Below the pieces are notes generated by a model. That model did not search any database, was not told the DNA's origin, and saw only the letters and a program-made list of their open reading frames with translations. From Rosa chinensis (Eukaryota > Streptophyta > Magnoliopsida > Rosales > Rosaceae): 64,000 bases of DNA. Of the stretch, positions 13,256-25,203 are shown piece by piece. How positions within the stretch are numbered: the first letter of the stretch is position 1; each line of letters opens with the position of its first letter. A program made the position numbers and the translations under genes. The DNA lies in contig NC_037090.1 of the NCBI RefSeq assembly GCF_002994745.2, forward strand, positions 39,055,001 to 39,119,000, written 5' to 3'.

Positions 13256-14138
13256 ATATGTTGGTGCCCAAGAATTGGCTTTTAACACTTTATTAAATTT
13301 TCAAATTTCACTTTCCTCCTTTTGACCAAATTTTGGTGAAATGTTAGAGTAGTATATAAGGGAAAGGAAAACCTAGCCTTTCCTCCTTTGCTCCTTCCTC
13401 GCTCGGGCCGCAGACCTCTCTCTCTCTTTCTCTCTCTTCCCTTTCCTCTCATCTTCTCTCTGTCACACCGGAAAGCTCGACTTCTGTATGTCGTCTTTTG
13501 ACACCGCCACCACCAAAAGATAGCCTAGGCAGCAGAGAACAAAACCCAGCTACCCCTCAATCGATCTAGGTGACCAGACCACAGCAGGCAACCCCTAAAA
13601 CTATGGTGTCGCTGTTCCTTAACCGGTACCTCTTCGATCTCTGGCCATCTTTTCAACACACCACCACCACTAACGTGCAGACCGATCTTCTTTCCAGGTT
13701 CGTAGCCCTTCCAGCCTATCACCGTGGCCTTCGACCTCAGCCTGTGCGCCGACGCCTTTGACTTGCTGGACACCTATCCCAGGGTGGTCCACCGCGTTAA
13801 GGGATTCGAGCCCGAGTAGATTTCCGTCACTCTCTCCGCCAGTTACAATTTCTAAGGATCTTCTGGATTACAGGTAATCGATTTTTGCTTTCAAGTTTAA
13901 AGGGGGCAGAGCTGCAGGAGTTTAAAGGAGGAGGAGGAGAGACGAACCACGAACTGGAGAATCGATTGTAAGGGCGTAGCCACGTAGTCGAACTGTTGAA
14001 GTGGGTTTAGGAATTAGGAATGGGCTTCAGCTGGACAATACCCAATTAAAAAAAAAAGTATACGTCTAATTTTTTTTTTTAGGCCCAAAAATCTCTGACG
14101 GGCTTGAGCTAGCCCTAGTTATAGTGTAGATCCGCCCC
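13256..14138. other. unassigned repeat-like DNA with a promoter-like stretch
   Basis: Contains a GTATATAAGG TATA-like motif near 13352 followed by a C/T-rich leader (13405-13470) and two short overlapping ORFs on opposite strands (13525-13773 and 13570-13761). It could be the internal 5' part of the adjacent CACTA fragment. The 3' edge contains GATCCGCCCCTG at about 14129-14140, which resembles hAT ends, but no partner or TSD was found. Confidence 0.35.
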
Positions 14139-14604
14139 TGGAATCAACTTAAGCTGGATTGGTGCTGGAAGAGTTATTCGAGATAGTAATGGTGCTTGGT
14201 TTTATGACAGGTATGAGATATGGTGAGGTTCTTCAAGCTGAAGCTTGAAGGCTATTCACCGGACTACAATTGGGTGTTAAACTCCTAACCAGAACTATTG
14301 TGGGAGAATCTGATTTTGCTATGCTCATTCACCTTATTCATAATAATGATGTGGAGTATCGTCTTTTAAGTACATTCTTGGCGAATTATAAGGCTCTTAT
14401 GCATGCTTTTGATTACTCCTATGATTTGTCACATACATCTGAAGCATAACATGGTGACTTCATTGCACAAGTTGTGCTTGATGATGTTATGGGCTTTATG
14501 AAGCGAAGAGCTGTAGCCAGTAGCCACTGCAGCGGGTTTTTTTTTTTTTCCTTTTTTCTTTCTTTTTGGGCATTGTGCCCCATTGTATCAAAAAAAAAAA
14601 AAAA
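14139..14604 (+). pseudogene. 5'-truncated LINE remnant: RNase H domain plus poly(A)
   Basis: Broken plus-strand frames read GAGRVIRDSNGAW, GEVLQAEA, FTGLQLGVK and HGDFIAQVVLDDVMG, which follow the order of a LINE RNase H domain. They are followed by a short 3' untranslated stretch ending in CATTGTATC and a pure A tract (14590-14604). This is a decayed non-LTR retrotransposon end about 350 bp upstream of the MMD1 start codon. Confidence 0.6.
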
Positions 14605-14835
14605 ACCCATTTTCAGCGGTCCCCATGGAAAACGTAAATGACAAAAATGCCCCTATTTGTTAACAAACCCGGCAGCCATAACCTGGTGGTCTGCATGTAA
14701 TTATGGGTTTAAACCGGGGTAATTAGCATAAATTGGTTAAACTACAATTCTAGCGCGCAATTGGCCTTCCAATTGGATCCTGTTAGTGTAACTAACCAGG
14801 GCTTCTGCAACAAACTCACTCCAAAGTTGTTAAAC

Positions 14836-14838
<3 letters not shown>

Positions 14839-14869
<31 letters not shown>

Positions 14870-14901
14870 AAAACCCTTCTTCTTCTTCTTCTTCTTCTTC
14901 A
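14839..14901. repeat. (CT)n and (CTT)n tracts in the MMD1 5' leader
   Basis: A (TC)14-type microsatellite at about 14839-14867 followed by (TTC)n at about 14878-14900, 50 to 110 bases upstream of the MMD1 start. Pyrimidine-rich leaders of this kind are common near plant transcription starts. Confidence 0.85.
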
Positions 14902-14952
14902 AGAAACAGAGTCTTGGTCAAAGAAAGATCGAATCTTGAAAGGCAAAGAATC

Positions 14953-17900
14953 ATGTCGATGATGATTCCAAGCCTTGAAGCCTGCAAGAAGAGGAAGCGA
15001 AGGCCAAAGGTTTATGGGTTCCATTCATTTGGGGAACCCGGCTACCCGATTCTTCCACTGGGTCCATTCCGTGATAACATTCGTCTCTTTCTTCAACAAT
15101 GTGCAGAGCTGGAGAGTTACAGTGTTCAGGGCATGCCCGTTTGGTGCACTCTTCTTGTTCATGACAACCGAAGCCTTGTTCTTCCTCTCTACACCATTGA
15201 AGAGAACGTCAAGACCTCCGACACCCCCTTCTGCGATTACTGCCGATGCACTGGTAACACCTCCATCTTGGTTCTTGCTTCCGTTCCTGAATTGGGTTTT
15301 TGCTCTTTTTTTGTTTAGGGTTTAGGAATTGGTCATTGGGTTTCGATTCCTGAAGTGGGTTTCTGCTGATTATGGTGTGAGGTTTGGGAATTGAAAATTG
15401 GGGGTTTTGCAAAGTCTGTGCCTTTATTCGTTGCTGTAATGCACTTCATTTGATTTGTGAGTTGGGTAATCAAGAAAAGTTTGTTGCTTTGCCTTTTAGG
15501 GAGGAAGCCTAAGTTAGAGAGCCTTGAAGCCTTAAATACAATTTATACAACTAGAAGTTGTCAATAATTATAGCAATTACATTACAATAGCACTCTATGG
15601 AGTATACAGTTGTTTTCTTTATGAGCACTCTTCTCTGTTCTGCCACTTTGTCTATTTCTTATGTGTTGTTTTGTAATGTACTTCAATCGATGTTAATGTA
15701 CTTACGAACGGGAATGCATCGAGACAGTCCTGTGTTTCAGACTGCATAATGAGAATAGCTCTTGTTTGACACAGTAGTTGGGTTCTGAAGAATACACAAT
15801 GAAGAAAACATCCAAGTTGCTGTTCTTAATTCTTTCATTTTTTTTCCATGCTCTGAATGAGTTACATTTTCCATTTTTCCTAAACGAGTGCCATCCCCTA
15901 TGCAATGGATCATCCATGAATTGGAGGAATAATAGCCCTAGTCGTTTCAGTGTCTTTCTTTTTGGTGAGTAGTCACCAATGGTTGGTTATTCCATCTGTA
16001 CTATAGTTGCTGTTCTATTTAATGAAAGTTCGTTTCCTGTAAATAAACAAATGGTTGGTTATCCAGTCATCAAGCTTTAGTCGAGTATATTTAAGTTGAA
16101 AATCAATAGAACTCTGTTAGTTGAGTGATAAGTCATTATTCTATTGTTTCTACTATATCATTTGTCATTGCAGCTTCTCTGTTCTGCCATCTTCAGCTTA
16201 CTTCTCAGCTTCCTGGTTTGGACATGGCATGTTGTTATTGTTGTTTAGGTTGGAGTAACCATTTTGTATCGAAGAGAAAGTACCACATGATAATTCCAAT
16301 GGATGATGACTGGAATAAGCCTTTGGATGATGGTATCTTGGATGTTTCAACCCATCTCTTACATGGGTTAATTCACTGTAATGGGTTTGCTCATTTGCTA
16401 TGCATCAATGGACTTGAAGGTGGTTCTAAGCATCTTTGTGGCAGAGAGCTCATGGATCTTTGGGATCGGATCTGCATTAATCTTCGAACCAGGTAATAGA
16501 AAACCCTTATCTCATCTCCTGCTATTATATTAGTGAAAATTGAGGAATTGGTTTTGATGCTGTCATATCTTCTGCAGGAAAATCACAGTCGAAGATGTCT
16601 CAAAGAAACGGTCCATGGAACTTCGCCTGCTCCATGGAGTTGCTTATGGGCATCCTTGGTTTGGTAGATGGGGTTACAAATTTTGCCATGGAAGCTTTGG
16701 CGTCAAAGAGCACATTTATGAAAGAGCACTTGAGATACTCAGCTCATTAAAACTTGAAAAGATCATCCAAGATTTTAGTGACTTGGACCAGTATGAAGAG
16801 CTGAAGAAAATTGTTCGTTACTACAGATATTTGAGTGAAACACAGTTAGTTACTATCAAAGATCTTCTCAGATTTATGCTTACTATCAAGGCTTGCTTTC
16901 CTGCACAGAGAAACTCGCTACTTCCTACTGCAAAACCTGCAGATGTGATTGAGAAAGCAAAACCTGCAACCAGAGAATCCGTTAAGATCAAGCCTCTGAT
17001 AAAGCAAAAGTCTTCAAAGTATAGGAAGTTTGCTACTGTTGTTTCTCACATGGATAGCAGATGGCCTGCCAGAAGACTAGAGTTTGCAGCAGATGTGATT
17101 GTGAATGCGCTGAAAGAAAAGAAAGAGAAGGACTTTAGAAATGGTGGGATGGCCCGGCAAGATGTGCGAGATGCAGCTAGGTTGCATATTGGAGATACAG
17201 GTTTGTTGGATTATGTGCTGAAATCACTGAACAATGTGGTTGTTGGGAATCAGGTTGTCTGTCGTTCAGTGAATCCAACCACTCGGATTTTGGAATATAC
17301 GGTTCATGATCTTAATGATGGGGATAAAGTGTCTGAACCTGAGAAAGAGATGCTTCCCCTACCCCCTCCACCAGCTGCTCCAGTTCCTGGAATTGATGTT
17401 TACAGTGATGTTCTTTATTTGTATGAGCATGTACTGTTGGGATATCCAGAATCTGGATTGCTAGAGTTGGCTACACAAGCAGTATTGGACACTAAGCACT
17501 TTGTAAAGGAATGTCCATTTAGGGATGAGAAAGAGCAGTTACTGACATTGTTTTGCCAAATCTTGCCAAGTTTGACTGATAAGGAAATTGAATTCAAGAG
17601 GGAGTTGCCTCCAGGTGAGATAGTGGTAATGCCACTGGATGCAACTGTTGGAGAGCTAAAGCAGGAAGCTGAGAGTGCAATGAGGGATACATATTGTATC
17701 ACAGAACAGTTTGTGGTGATGGAAATCAAAGGCTTGGAGGAATCAGATGATATGGAAGTGCTTTCTGGAGCAGTTCAATCGGGTACAGAGGTTGGAGTGA
17801 GAGGGAGTGGGATAGATTTAGACACACCGTTGAGGTACCAAGGGGGATCGGACACATGGATGGTGAGATGTGAATGTGGGGCTACAGATGATGATGGTGA

Positions 17901-18084
17901 AAGGATGGTGGCCTGTGATATATGCGAAGTGTGGCAGCATACACGCTGCTGTGGAATGGAGGATGCTGATGAAGTCCCACGTCTGTTCATTTGCTCAACA
18001 TGTTACGTTTCACTTGTTCCGCCTAAAACTGAACCTGCAGCTAAATTTGACTGTTCCACTGCGTTTCTGGAGTGGAGACAATGA
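14953..18084 (+). CDS. MMD1: PHD-finger protein MALE MEIOCYTE DEATH 1 / DUET homologue
   Basis: Three exons, 14953-15253, 16249-16492 and 16578-18084, join in phase (phase 1, then phase 2) to 2052 bases and 683 residues, near the usual length of about 700. The start at 14953 gives MSMMIPSLEACKKRKRRPK, matching the family N-terminus; an in-frame upstream ATG at 14914 is less likely. Blocks typical of MMD1 follow: SFGEPGYPI, GMPVWCTLLVHDN, DYCRCTGWSNHFVSKRKYH, a RWGYKFCHGSFGV segment, and a winged-helix-like block RLEFAADVIVNALKEKK. Near the C-terminus (residues about 613-657) lies a PHD finger with CxC, CDIC, H, C and CSTC ligands. In Arabidopsis MMD1/DUET reads histone H3 methylation in male meiocytes and controls chromosome condensation and tapetum-related transcription. 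No break is seen, so the gene is predicted functional. The role is known from the family and not shown by this sequence. Confidence 0.95.
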
Positions 18085-19239
18085 ATATGGACCAGGCTTT
18101 GGGTACTAATATGCGTCTTAGAATTCTACTGCAGACTTTTTGCACACCGACGGATATGTTTTGTGCTGATAAAGACTGTCAAACTGTCAATGCATAAAGA
18201 TGGTGCATTTTTGTTTCTCCAATGGTGTAGATAAGTAAATGTCATGTTGAATAGCTCATTCTTTTGAACAGATCAACAATCATCAATAGTTCAATACAGA
18301 ATTCTTTTACCTCTCTCTCTCTCTCTCTCTCTGTGCCCCCCCCAAATTCAGATTGTCATTCTAGGGAAGAAAGGAAAAGATAAGAAAATTGATCAAAGTG
18401 CTTTTCTGTTCAGATTACATAAACAGTTTATGCAAAAGATAATCTGATAGATACATCAAACCTGTTTCTCAAGCAGCTTTCTTTATTTTTATCCTTTGTA
18501 TTCTCCTATAGTGTACTGTTTAATATAACACATTTATATCTCCATTTAAGAGTTTTCTTTCTTAAAGATATATGTTTATTGTTTTATTACTGAATGCAAC
18601 TGTTGGCTTGATAGTCATAAATCATAATTAAACAGTTTTTCTTTTTTGGCCAGAAACAACTTAACAAAAACCAGAAATCAACAAGAGTAGCTAACCAACA
18701 GGAACAAGCTTCAGGGGAACAACAACTCAGAAAAGGAGGAAGGTGGATTGGAATCTGTCCGTATACCTACATTGTTTAAGATATGTTTATATACTTGTAT
18801 GTTTTCAGTGGGAACATGTTTACTGAATGCAGCTGAATGTAAGTATACAACTATTGGCTTTGTTCCTTTTAAGCAAGACACTTCAAAGATTAACCCTGCT
18901 GGCCGGAATCTAGCTCATATAGCTGTGTAAAATATCCTGAATATGTACTCTGGCATTCGTCAATATTTGCTTGCAGAAAGACAAAGCTTTCATCAGCAAT
19001 AAAAGATGGAGTATAGGAGCTCCACACCACATAAACAGACCCCCGAAATGTCCTTGCCAACCGCTTAAGAGATGGAGGCCGCTAAACCTTCGGCACATAT
19101 AGTGAGAAGAAGTATGGGGTGAAATACCTATCATCAGCTTGAAGATACCTATCATCCACTAAACCTATAACAATTCAGATTAAACATGTACATATACACA
19201 ATAACTAGTTTCCGAACCAAATCAATGCTTGTTTTTGCT
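18085..19239. other. 3' flanks of the convergent MMD1 and PLATZ genes
   Basis: Convergent intergenic spacer of 1.16 kb. It holds a (CT)n tract followed by a C run near 18311-18343 and no recognisable gene. Confidence 0.5.
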
Positions 19240-20923
19240 TCAGAAAAAGGGAGCTCTGAAAGGTTTTCCCTTTCGTCTGTGAAGTGAGCTCTGGGGTTTG
19301 GCGGCAACCCTCCTTTTCTTTTGCTTGTTGGGACTAGTCTGGTCACGAAGCAATGAAGCAGCTGATGAGGAAACGCTTGACATGCTCGATAAGGCCACCA
19401 CCTACAAGTTTAATACGTAATTAACATATAACAATCAAGTTCAATCCAAGTATGTGTGCATCTAAAATGAAAACACATCTGTAGGCTGCAGTTTAAGTCA
19501 CTGGACGAAACAAATGCTAGTTTAGCACATCTCCCAGGGATCGATTGGATTCATCATGAGATAATCAGATAGAGATTATTACGTACCTTGCAATGGAGGC
19601 AACAGTATGAGTACGGGTACGTCACCCGTCGTGTACATGTTTTGCAGGAATACTTGCTTGCTCCACCCAAATGCGGCAGAGGCTTCAGTGCTATAACCAG
19701 CGATTGGTTGGACTTGTAAGGCTGGAAACATCACGACAGTTACAGTACTATCAATTAGTAAACCTGGAACTAAAGAGAGGAACTAGCTAAAAGACTTGAT
19801 ATTAATTGGCATGTACCAAAATTTGTGCACAGTCCAAATATTCATCCATTTCAGAGAGTAAGACAGCGTCCTGATAAACGTGTCTGTAAATTTTTAATAT
19901 GTCATGGTGGCGGTGCTGCCGGCCTGATGCCATACAGTACTGGCAACCTGAGAGATTGCAGGTGGTGCAGTACCGGTTCAACTGGTTCCCGTGAATAGGA
20001 TGAGCTGAACAGCTCCCAAAGAAACTACTTTCTAAAAATCTCTCCATCCATTCTGGCTTTTCATTCATTCTGGTTTGCTGGACGACTGCTTCTTCAACCT
20101 GCAATTTACATTGATCCATCCACGTACATACGTATATTATTATTATGAACGACGAACATATATACTATCTAGCAGTGGTACAAGACCATATATTAATGGA
20201 GATACTAGGAACCCTAATCAGAGGAAATAATTCATTACTTATAGACATCTCCAACAAGCTTTATCTATTTTTTTCTTTCAAGGACATTTCGAGAGGTTGT
20301 TACAGTTGCAATAGAGAGAAATTTCCAGAGGCTTTTGGATTTGTTCTTAATTATTATTTATCTACGGTTTGTCCATTTATTTTTATTATTATTATGATTA
20401 TTATTATTTTTAAATAGGGAGGCGGGATAGGCTAGGGTTTATCAGGATAATGGCATGGGTTGACATTTTGCACTCAACATTGACTATCATTGATTCCGCC
20501 TAATAAGTCCTATATCCAATGTTCTAAAATCTACCACCCAAATGTCAGCAGTGAAGAGGGTAGTATGGTTGATTGAAAAAATATATGGAAAAACGCTTAG
20601 CATATAATGAGTATTTAATTATAAATAAAATGCCATTTTAAGTATATGACTCATTGGTGATTAATTCAAATGGAATCAGTGTTGTTCAGCCAAAAACAAA
20701 AAAATGGAATCAGTGTTGAAGGAAGGAATTGTCCCTTAAAAGTACCCCCGAACTCTACCCAACTACTATCCTTCAAAACCCCTTCTTATTTCTTTCCCTG
20801 GTGATAGAATTATCACATGTACTTTATACAATTAAGCTCAAACATATTTCCTGTCGACCCCATAGAGGTGTTTCGTTTTTATACTGCTTGCTGAACTTAA
20901 TGAAAGGGCTGACCTATTTCAAT

Positions 20924-20970
<47 letters not shown>

Positions 20971-21276
20971 CCTTATTGTTAAAACTCATCTGGTAATTTA
21001 TACCTCAACCATATCCATTTTTTTGTTACATACCATTCTCAACAAAAAAAAAAAAAAAATTATAAATCATAGACGTACAAAACATATGTAGCCTACAATT
21101 GAAAAAACACTTTCATGAAGAACATAATCAAGGATTTGATAATCAATGGATATAAATTAATTGATTAACTTACTCACAAGAAATACAATAGTATTTTAGT
21201 CCCATACCTGTTCCATTGACGTATTAGAAGACGGAGAATATGAACTCATCGATGCGTCACTAGTAGTAGTACTCAT
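19240..21276 (-). CDS. PLATZ family zinc-binding transcription factor
   Basis: Four phase-0 exons: 21276-21208, 20098-19817, 19721-19587 and 19401-19240 (including the TGA stop). They total 215 residues, normal for PLATZ. The N-terminus is serine/threonine-rich (MSTTTSDASMSSYS). The first zinc-binding block has the PLATZ order WMERFLESSFFGSC, H-x2-H region HPIHGNQLNRYCTTC, CQYCMASGRQHRHH, then ILKIYRHVYQDAVL. The second block is KYSCKTCTRRVTYPYSYCC. The C-terminal exon is basic and serine-rich (QKKRRVAAKPQSS) and may be a nuclear localisation signal. PLATZ proteins bind A/T-rich DNA and affect RNA polymerase III transcription, seed size and stress responses in several plants. All eight cysteine/histidine ligand positions I expect are present, so the gene looks intact. 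The specific target is unknown. Confidence 0.93.
20925..20968. repeat. poly(A) plus (AT)n microsatellite upstream of the PLATZ first intron
   Basis: A15 followed by about 14 AT units, inside intron 1 of the PLATZ gene (minus strand). Confidence 0.85.
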
Positions 21277-22710
21277 ACTTAAAAGTTGTTCGATTCAATT
21301 TGAGAACTCAAACAAGCTAGTAAGTTAGATTCAGAATGGGAAGACCCAGAAGAACAAGAACAGGGGTAAAATACTGCAGATATTATAGCATAGGCTCATC
21401 AGAATTTGTGTGTACTTATTCATAAAAGGACATGGAGTTCACACCATGTAATTATAAAGCTGTATTAATCATTTTTTTGGTGAAGTTGACTGGTCGATGC
21501 AAACGAGGGACTCATACACAGCAAAGATGCTTTAATTTGCTTTTGGGTTAATTTCTGGATTGGCAAACATTGTTGCAAGACATGTGTTTATTCATTATGG
21601 GGGATACAGGTTTTCTAGAGAGAGAGAAACCAAAACCAATAAAACGTCATTAATTTTAGCTCTATCCTTTCTATTATCTTTCTATTAAGGAATCCTGATT
21701 TTTTTTTTTTTAAGGAATCTTGACTAGGGCTGTCAATGGTTCGTGTCGGGTCAAGGTATTTGTCATGTCGCAAGATATAAACCCAAACTCAACCCATTTA
21801 CTAATCGTGTTAAAAATTTAAACTCAAACCCAACCTATTTATTAAACGGGTTATCCATTTTCAACCCGCTTAACCCATTTAATAAATAAGTCGTGTCTTG
21901 TCACTACTAGCAAAACAAAAATTACCCACAGATTGGGTAATTGAAATCTATGGGTAATAAGACTTTCTCAGACGGATTTTAGTGTGTGATGACTTTTACC
22001 CATAGTTCACGCACAGATTGAGTTACCGTGTGATTTTGGAGAGGGGGTAATACTCATCTCACACGGATTATCTTGTCCGTGTGAATATTAGACGTGAGCC
22101 CCCACTATCTTTCCATTAATATAAATTACCGTAATGGAACGAAATCCGTGTGAACAACTTTATTTCACACAGATTTCTGTGCTAAATGTGTAAACTGTAT
22201 TTCACACGGATTTCTGTGTGAAATGCAATTCATACTGATTTCTGTGTCAAAATCTATAACCTTATTGACACGAATTTCCATGTGAAATTCCTATACTCTA
22301 ATTCGCACTGATTTCAGTGTGTAAGAGTAACAACATTTAAAAAAAAAAAATATTTACTAATTAATTTGCAACCTAAACATAATAATACTTTTATTTCTCT
22401 ACAAAAAATATATTTCAAATATTTACAATAAAATGAACAAATCCACAACTCAATCGAAAATATTAAACTTTACATAGCAAGATGTTCTTTACATTTCTAA
22501 CAAAATACATTTCGTATCAAAGTAAATTCTTGGATTATAAAAAACAAGGCTGTGTATGGTTGAAGGTGGGATACCAATAAGATTTTCCCCCTTTAACAAC
22601 ATAATCCCAGCAGTAGAAATGGTTCAGAAAACAGAAGGCACGACCATATGTCATGATCCTATCCAGCAGTAATACTAGACAGTATCAGATATCTGTCAAA
22701 TGCAAACGCA

Positions 22711-22908
22711 CCTCAAGTCCTCAAGTGATGTGGACCCTCCACAGGGGAATACTAATGCACCCTTTCGAAAAGAGATGTCATCTGCATGGTTGCCCTGAAT
22801 ATTGCTATGGCTGCGAGCTTTGGTTGTGATAATTTTAAGCTCAACATAATTTTAATTTAGCTGAACCATCAAATATGGAAGGAAGCCGGTGAATAAATAG
22901 TTTGGATC
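22711..22908 (-). pseudogene. captured methionyl-tRNA formyltransferase C-terminal exons
   Basis: An exon starting at 22908 after a TTATGCAG acceptor reads GSKLFIHRLPSIFDGSAKLK. A second block in another frame (about 22845-22711) reads VELKIITTKARSHSNIQ and ADDISFRKGALVFPCGG. Both match, in order, the C-terminal region of plant organellar methionyl-tRNA formyltransferase (the enzyme that formylates initiator Met-tRNA). The intron expected between them is missing or collapsed and the frames do not join, so this is a fragment carried by the Pack-CACTA. Confidence 0.65.
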
Positions 22909-23254
22909 CTGCATAATAAGCAAGTCGGTTAGTTAAATGATTTATAATTGAAGCAACAGTAAACTGGAAATATTGATTGGACTTAGATAGATCAACTAAA
23001 CTATGGAGCACAACAGCGACTGTCCAATGTAAATGTACTACAGGACAGTGGTATATGTGAATAAGACATGTCAACATTTAATTGGCCGTCTGGTGAGGCA
23101 GCCTTAGAAGAATGCTAGTGAATAAGGTATTCATGCGGTAGATTTGTACTTTGGAAAAGAAAGATTAGATGGGAATCTTCATGTATAATATCTAAAACTT
23201 TTGCACCCATAAGTTTCATATAAGCATTAATGCCACAAAAGCAATTATTAATAC

Positions 23255-23313
23255 CTTAATTTGATCATCAATATCCAGTATTTCACCGGCTATCACAGGT
23301 CCAGCATCCAACG
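23255..23313 (-). pseudogene. captured methionyl-tRNA formyltransferase exon (ALDAGPVI block)
   Basis: A 59-bp exon with a CCTTAG acceptor and a GTATTA donor encodes LDAGPVIAGEILDIDDQIK. The DAGPVI signature belongs to the formyltransferase catalytic domain family. It lies upstream (in minus-strand order) of the two C-terminal exons, as in the parent gene. Part of the Pack-CACTA cargo. Confidence 0.65.
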
Positions 23314-23336
23314 CTAAGGAAAGCAATCTAGCTTAC

Positions 23337-23421
23337 TTGTGCAACCGACTCTTCAAACTCAGTCGGCTCGGCATCCTTATCCTTATGAATCTTCTTCCTT
23401 GAGGTAAACATCTTGACAAAC
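23337..23421 (-). pseudogene. RPS7: captured first coding exon of ribosomal protein eS7 (RPS7)
   Basis: After a GTAGTCAG acceptor, an ATG at 23411 opens MFTSRKKIHKDKDAEPTEF and ends EESVAQ at a GTAAGC donor (23337). This is the first coding exon of plant 40S ribosomal protein S7, including its 5' untranslated edge. The rest of the gene is absent; sequence of another gene begins 23 bases later. Confidence 0.8.
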
Positions 23422-24252
23422 CTGACTACAGAAAACAAAAAAAAATGTAGTTAACATTGTGCAAGGTGTTGATTATCTCTAGGCCAGGCTCTAGAGAGAT
23501 TAAGACTATCAATCCCAAACAAAAAGCAGAGCTTGAAACTCTCAATCACAAACACACAATGAAATCTAAGATGCAAATATAAACTCAAATAACTTTATCA
23601 CCAATCTAAAGCTTCTTCCTAGACGAACCTAAGACATAACCAACCCAGCACATATTTCAGTCGTGGAATAAAGCACTTGCACTAAATGCATGACCACATA
23701 AAATAATATCCTCCTTTGCTTTATCAGGTCATTCAAAAAAATATTATAGAGTTAACAAAAGAGGCTTGGACGTTGCAATGAACAGCATCCCCAATAATTT
23801 AATATAACCCAGAAGGTAGAGTTAACAAAAGAGAAGTCATTAAATTAGTAAGTATGTTGCTCATTTTGATTACAACTAGCATTTTATAATAATTCAACTA
23901 AAGTATATACTATCTTAAAATGCAAGCTTGGAATTGTGCCTATAAACTTGAGGCAGAGTACAATTCTATGTCAATGGCAGCTGAAGAAACTAAAAAACCA
24001 GAGGTTGCTGCCACTTTTGGGTTAACTGGGTTAGTTTTCGTACTTGCCAGAAGGCTGATATCAAAACTCAAAATGGAAGTTACAATAAATACCAATTAGT
24101 CACAATTAAAGGTCAGTCCCTTATTCCCTTCTATAATGCAATGTATATCATTCAAATGTTTTCGACACAAGTTAACAAGTATAATCCAATAACAAACGTA
24201 AAGTAGAATCCATGTTATTTCAAATTTTCCAAGATAAAGCACAGCAAAGTAC

Positions 24253-24355
24253 CAACAATAACGACAACTATGAGAACCTCCCCAATCCTTTTGATCGCCA
24301 ACACACCCTTCTTATGCGACTTGAATCGTCTCAGAGACGGGTCTGCTGCCAAGAG
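24253..24355 (-). pseudogene. captured exon resembling succinate dehydrogenase subunit 7
   Basis: A 103-bp exon between a CTGTGCAG acceptor and a GTACTT donor encodes [17 protein letters not shown] followed by [15 protein letters not shown]. Small plant mitochondrial proteins of the SDH7 type carry a similar [11 protein letters not shown] block followed by a membrane segment. Recognition is from memory of the family and is less certain than the RPS7 call. Confidence 0.5.
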
Positions 24356-25025
24356 CTGCACAGTTAAACGTCTCATCAGTGCCACACAATGCAAGCAGAT
24401 AAGCAAGCCAACTACATTCCAAAAACCCCAATACACAGAGATGATGGGTAACAAAAACACACATTTAAGTGAAAGCAACACAAAATTTAAAAGACAAGAT
24501 TGGAGAGACAATTTAAAATCCCAATATTTGTAAATTTAAGTGTTTGGCCGTGTTCAGCATGACAAGATTATGAAATCTCTACTTTCACTATTGGGTCCGC
24601 CAATCTTGGTCCAAAGTTTCACTGTCGAAACAAAGAGAAAAGCTCCTAACCCAAATCCCCAGCTTTCCTCTTACTCAATGCTCCCACATTGACCGCAAAT
24701 CCGCTATCTCCAAATCAAATTGCACATCCACTAAATCAAACTGAGCTTCCTCTATATCTCAGAATTTTCTCCCTCATATATTTCTGATACAAGTATCTTG
24801 TCAGTTGCCACAAACACAAGCTTCACCTCACACCAATTGATAATCTACAATTTCACCCCAGTAAATTAACCCACCAATTAAGTACAAAGAGGATCTGGGT
24901 TCTAGGAATTTAGGACAAAGAATGGTGCATGCTGAATTCAAATCAAGCATAGCAAGATAATCTATTCTTCCAAATCAAAAACAAAATAAGAATATTACAG
25001 GTGTGGTCGCTGAGTATAGACTTAC

Positions 25026-25203
25026 TGGGTGGGAGAAAGCTTCGAGATAGTAGCGACGATGAATTTAAGCCGCTATTTCCTCTGGAAGTCAAACAAAAAC
25101 CTAAATTCGAAGATCTGAAAGGAAGCAGATGTGTATAACGCATAAGAGAAAGGGAGAGACAAAGAAAAAGAGAAAGGAATTACCCATTCTCTGTAGAATT
25201 CAT
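25026..25203 (-). other. putative 5' exons of the Pack-CACTA chimeric gene
   Basis: An ATG at 25203 can splice from 25184 (GTAATT donor) to 25114 (TTTCAG acceptor), giving an N-terminus MNSTENGSSNLGFCLTSRGN then a serine-rich stretch to a GTAAGT donor at 25026. It has the composition of an organellar targeting peptide. A (GA)n tract at about 25230-25251 lies just upstream, as in a leader. The exon leaves phase 1, which does not fit the phase-0 SDH7-like exon downstream, so they may come from different parents. Confidence 0.35.

Noticed and set aside
13970..14140. small hAT element ending GATCCGCCCCTG
   Set aside because: No matching 8-bp TSD or convincing left terminus could be read.
17415..17729. 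104-codon frame opposite MMD1
   Set aside because: Antisense shadow of the MMD1 exon.
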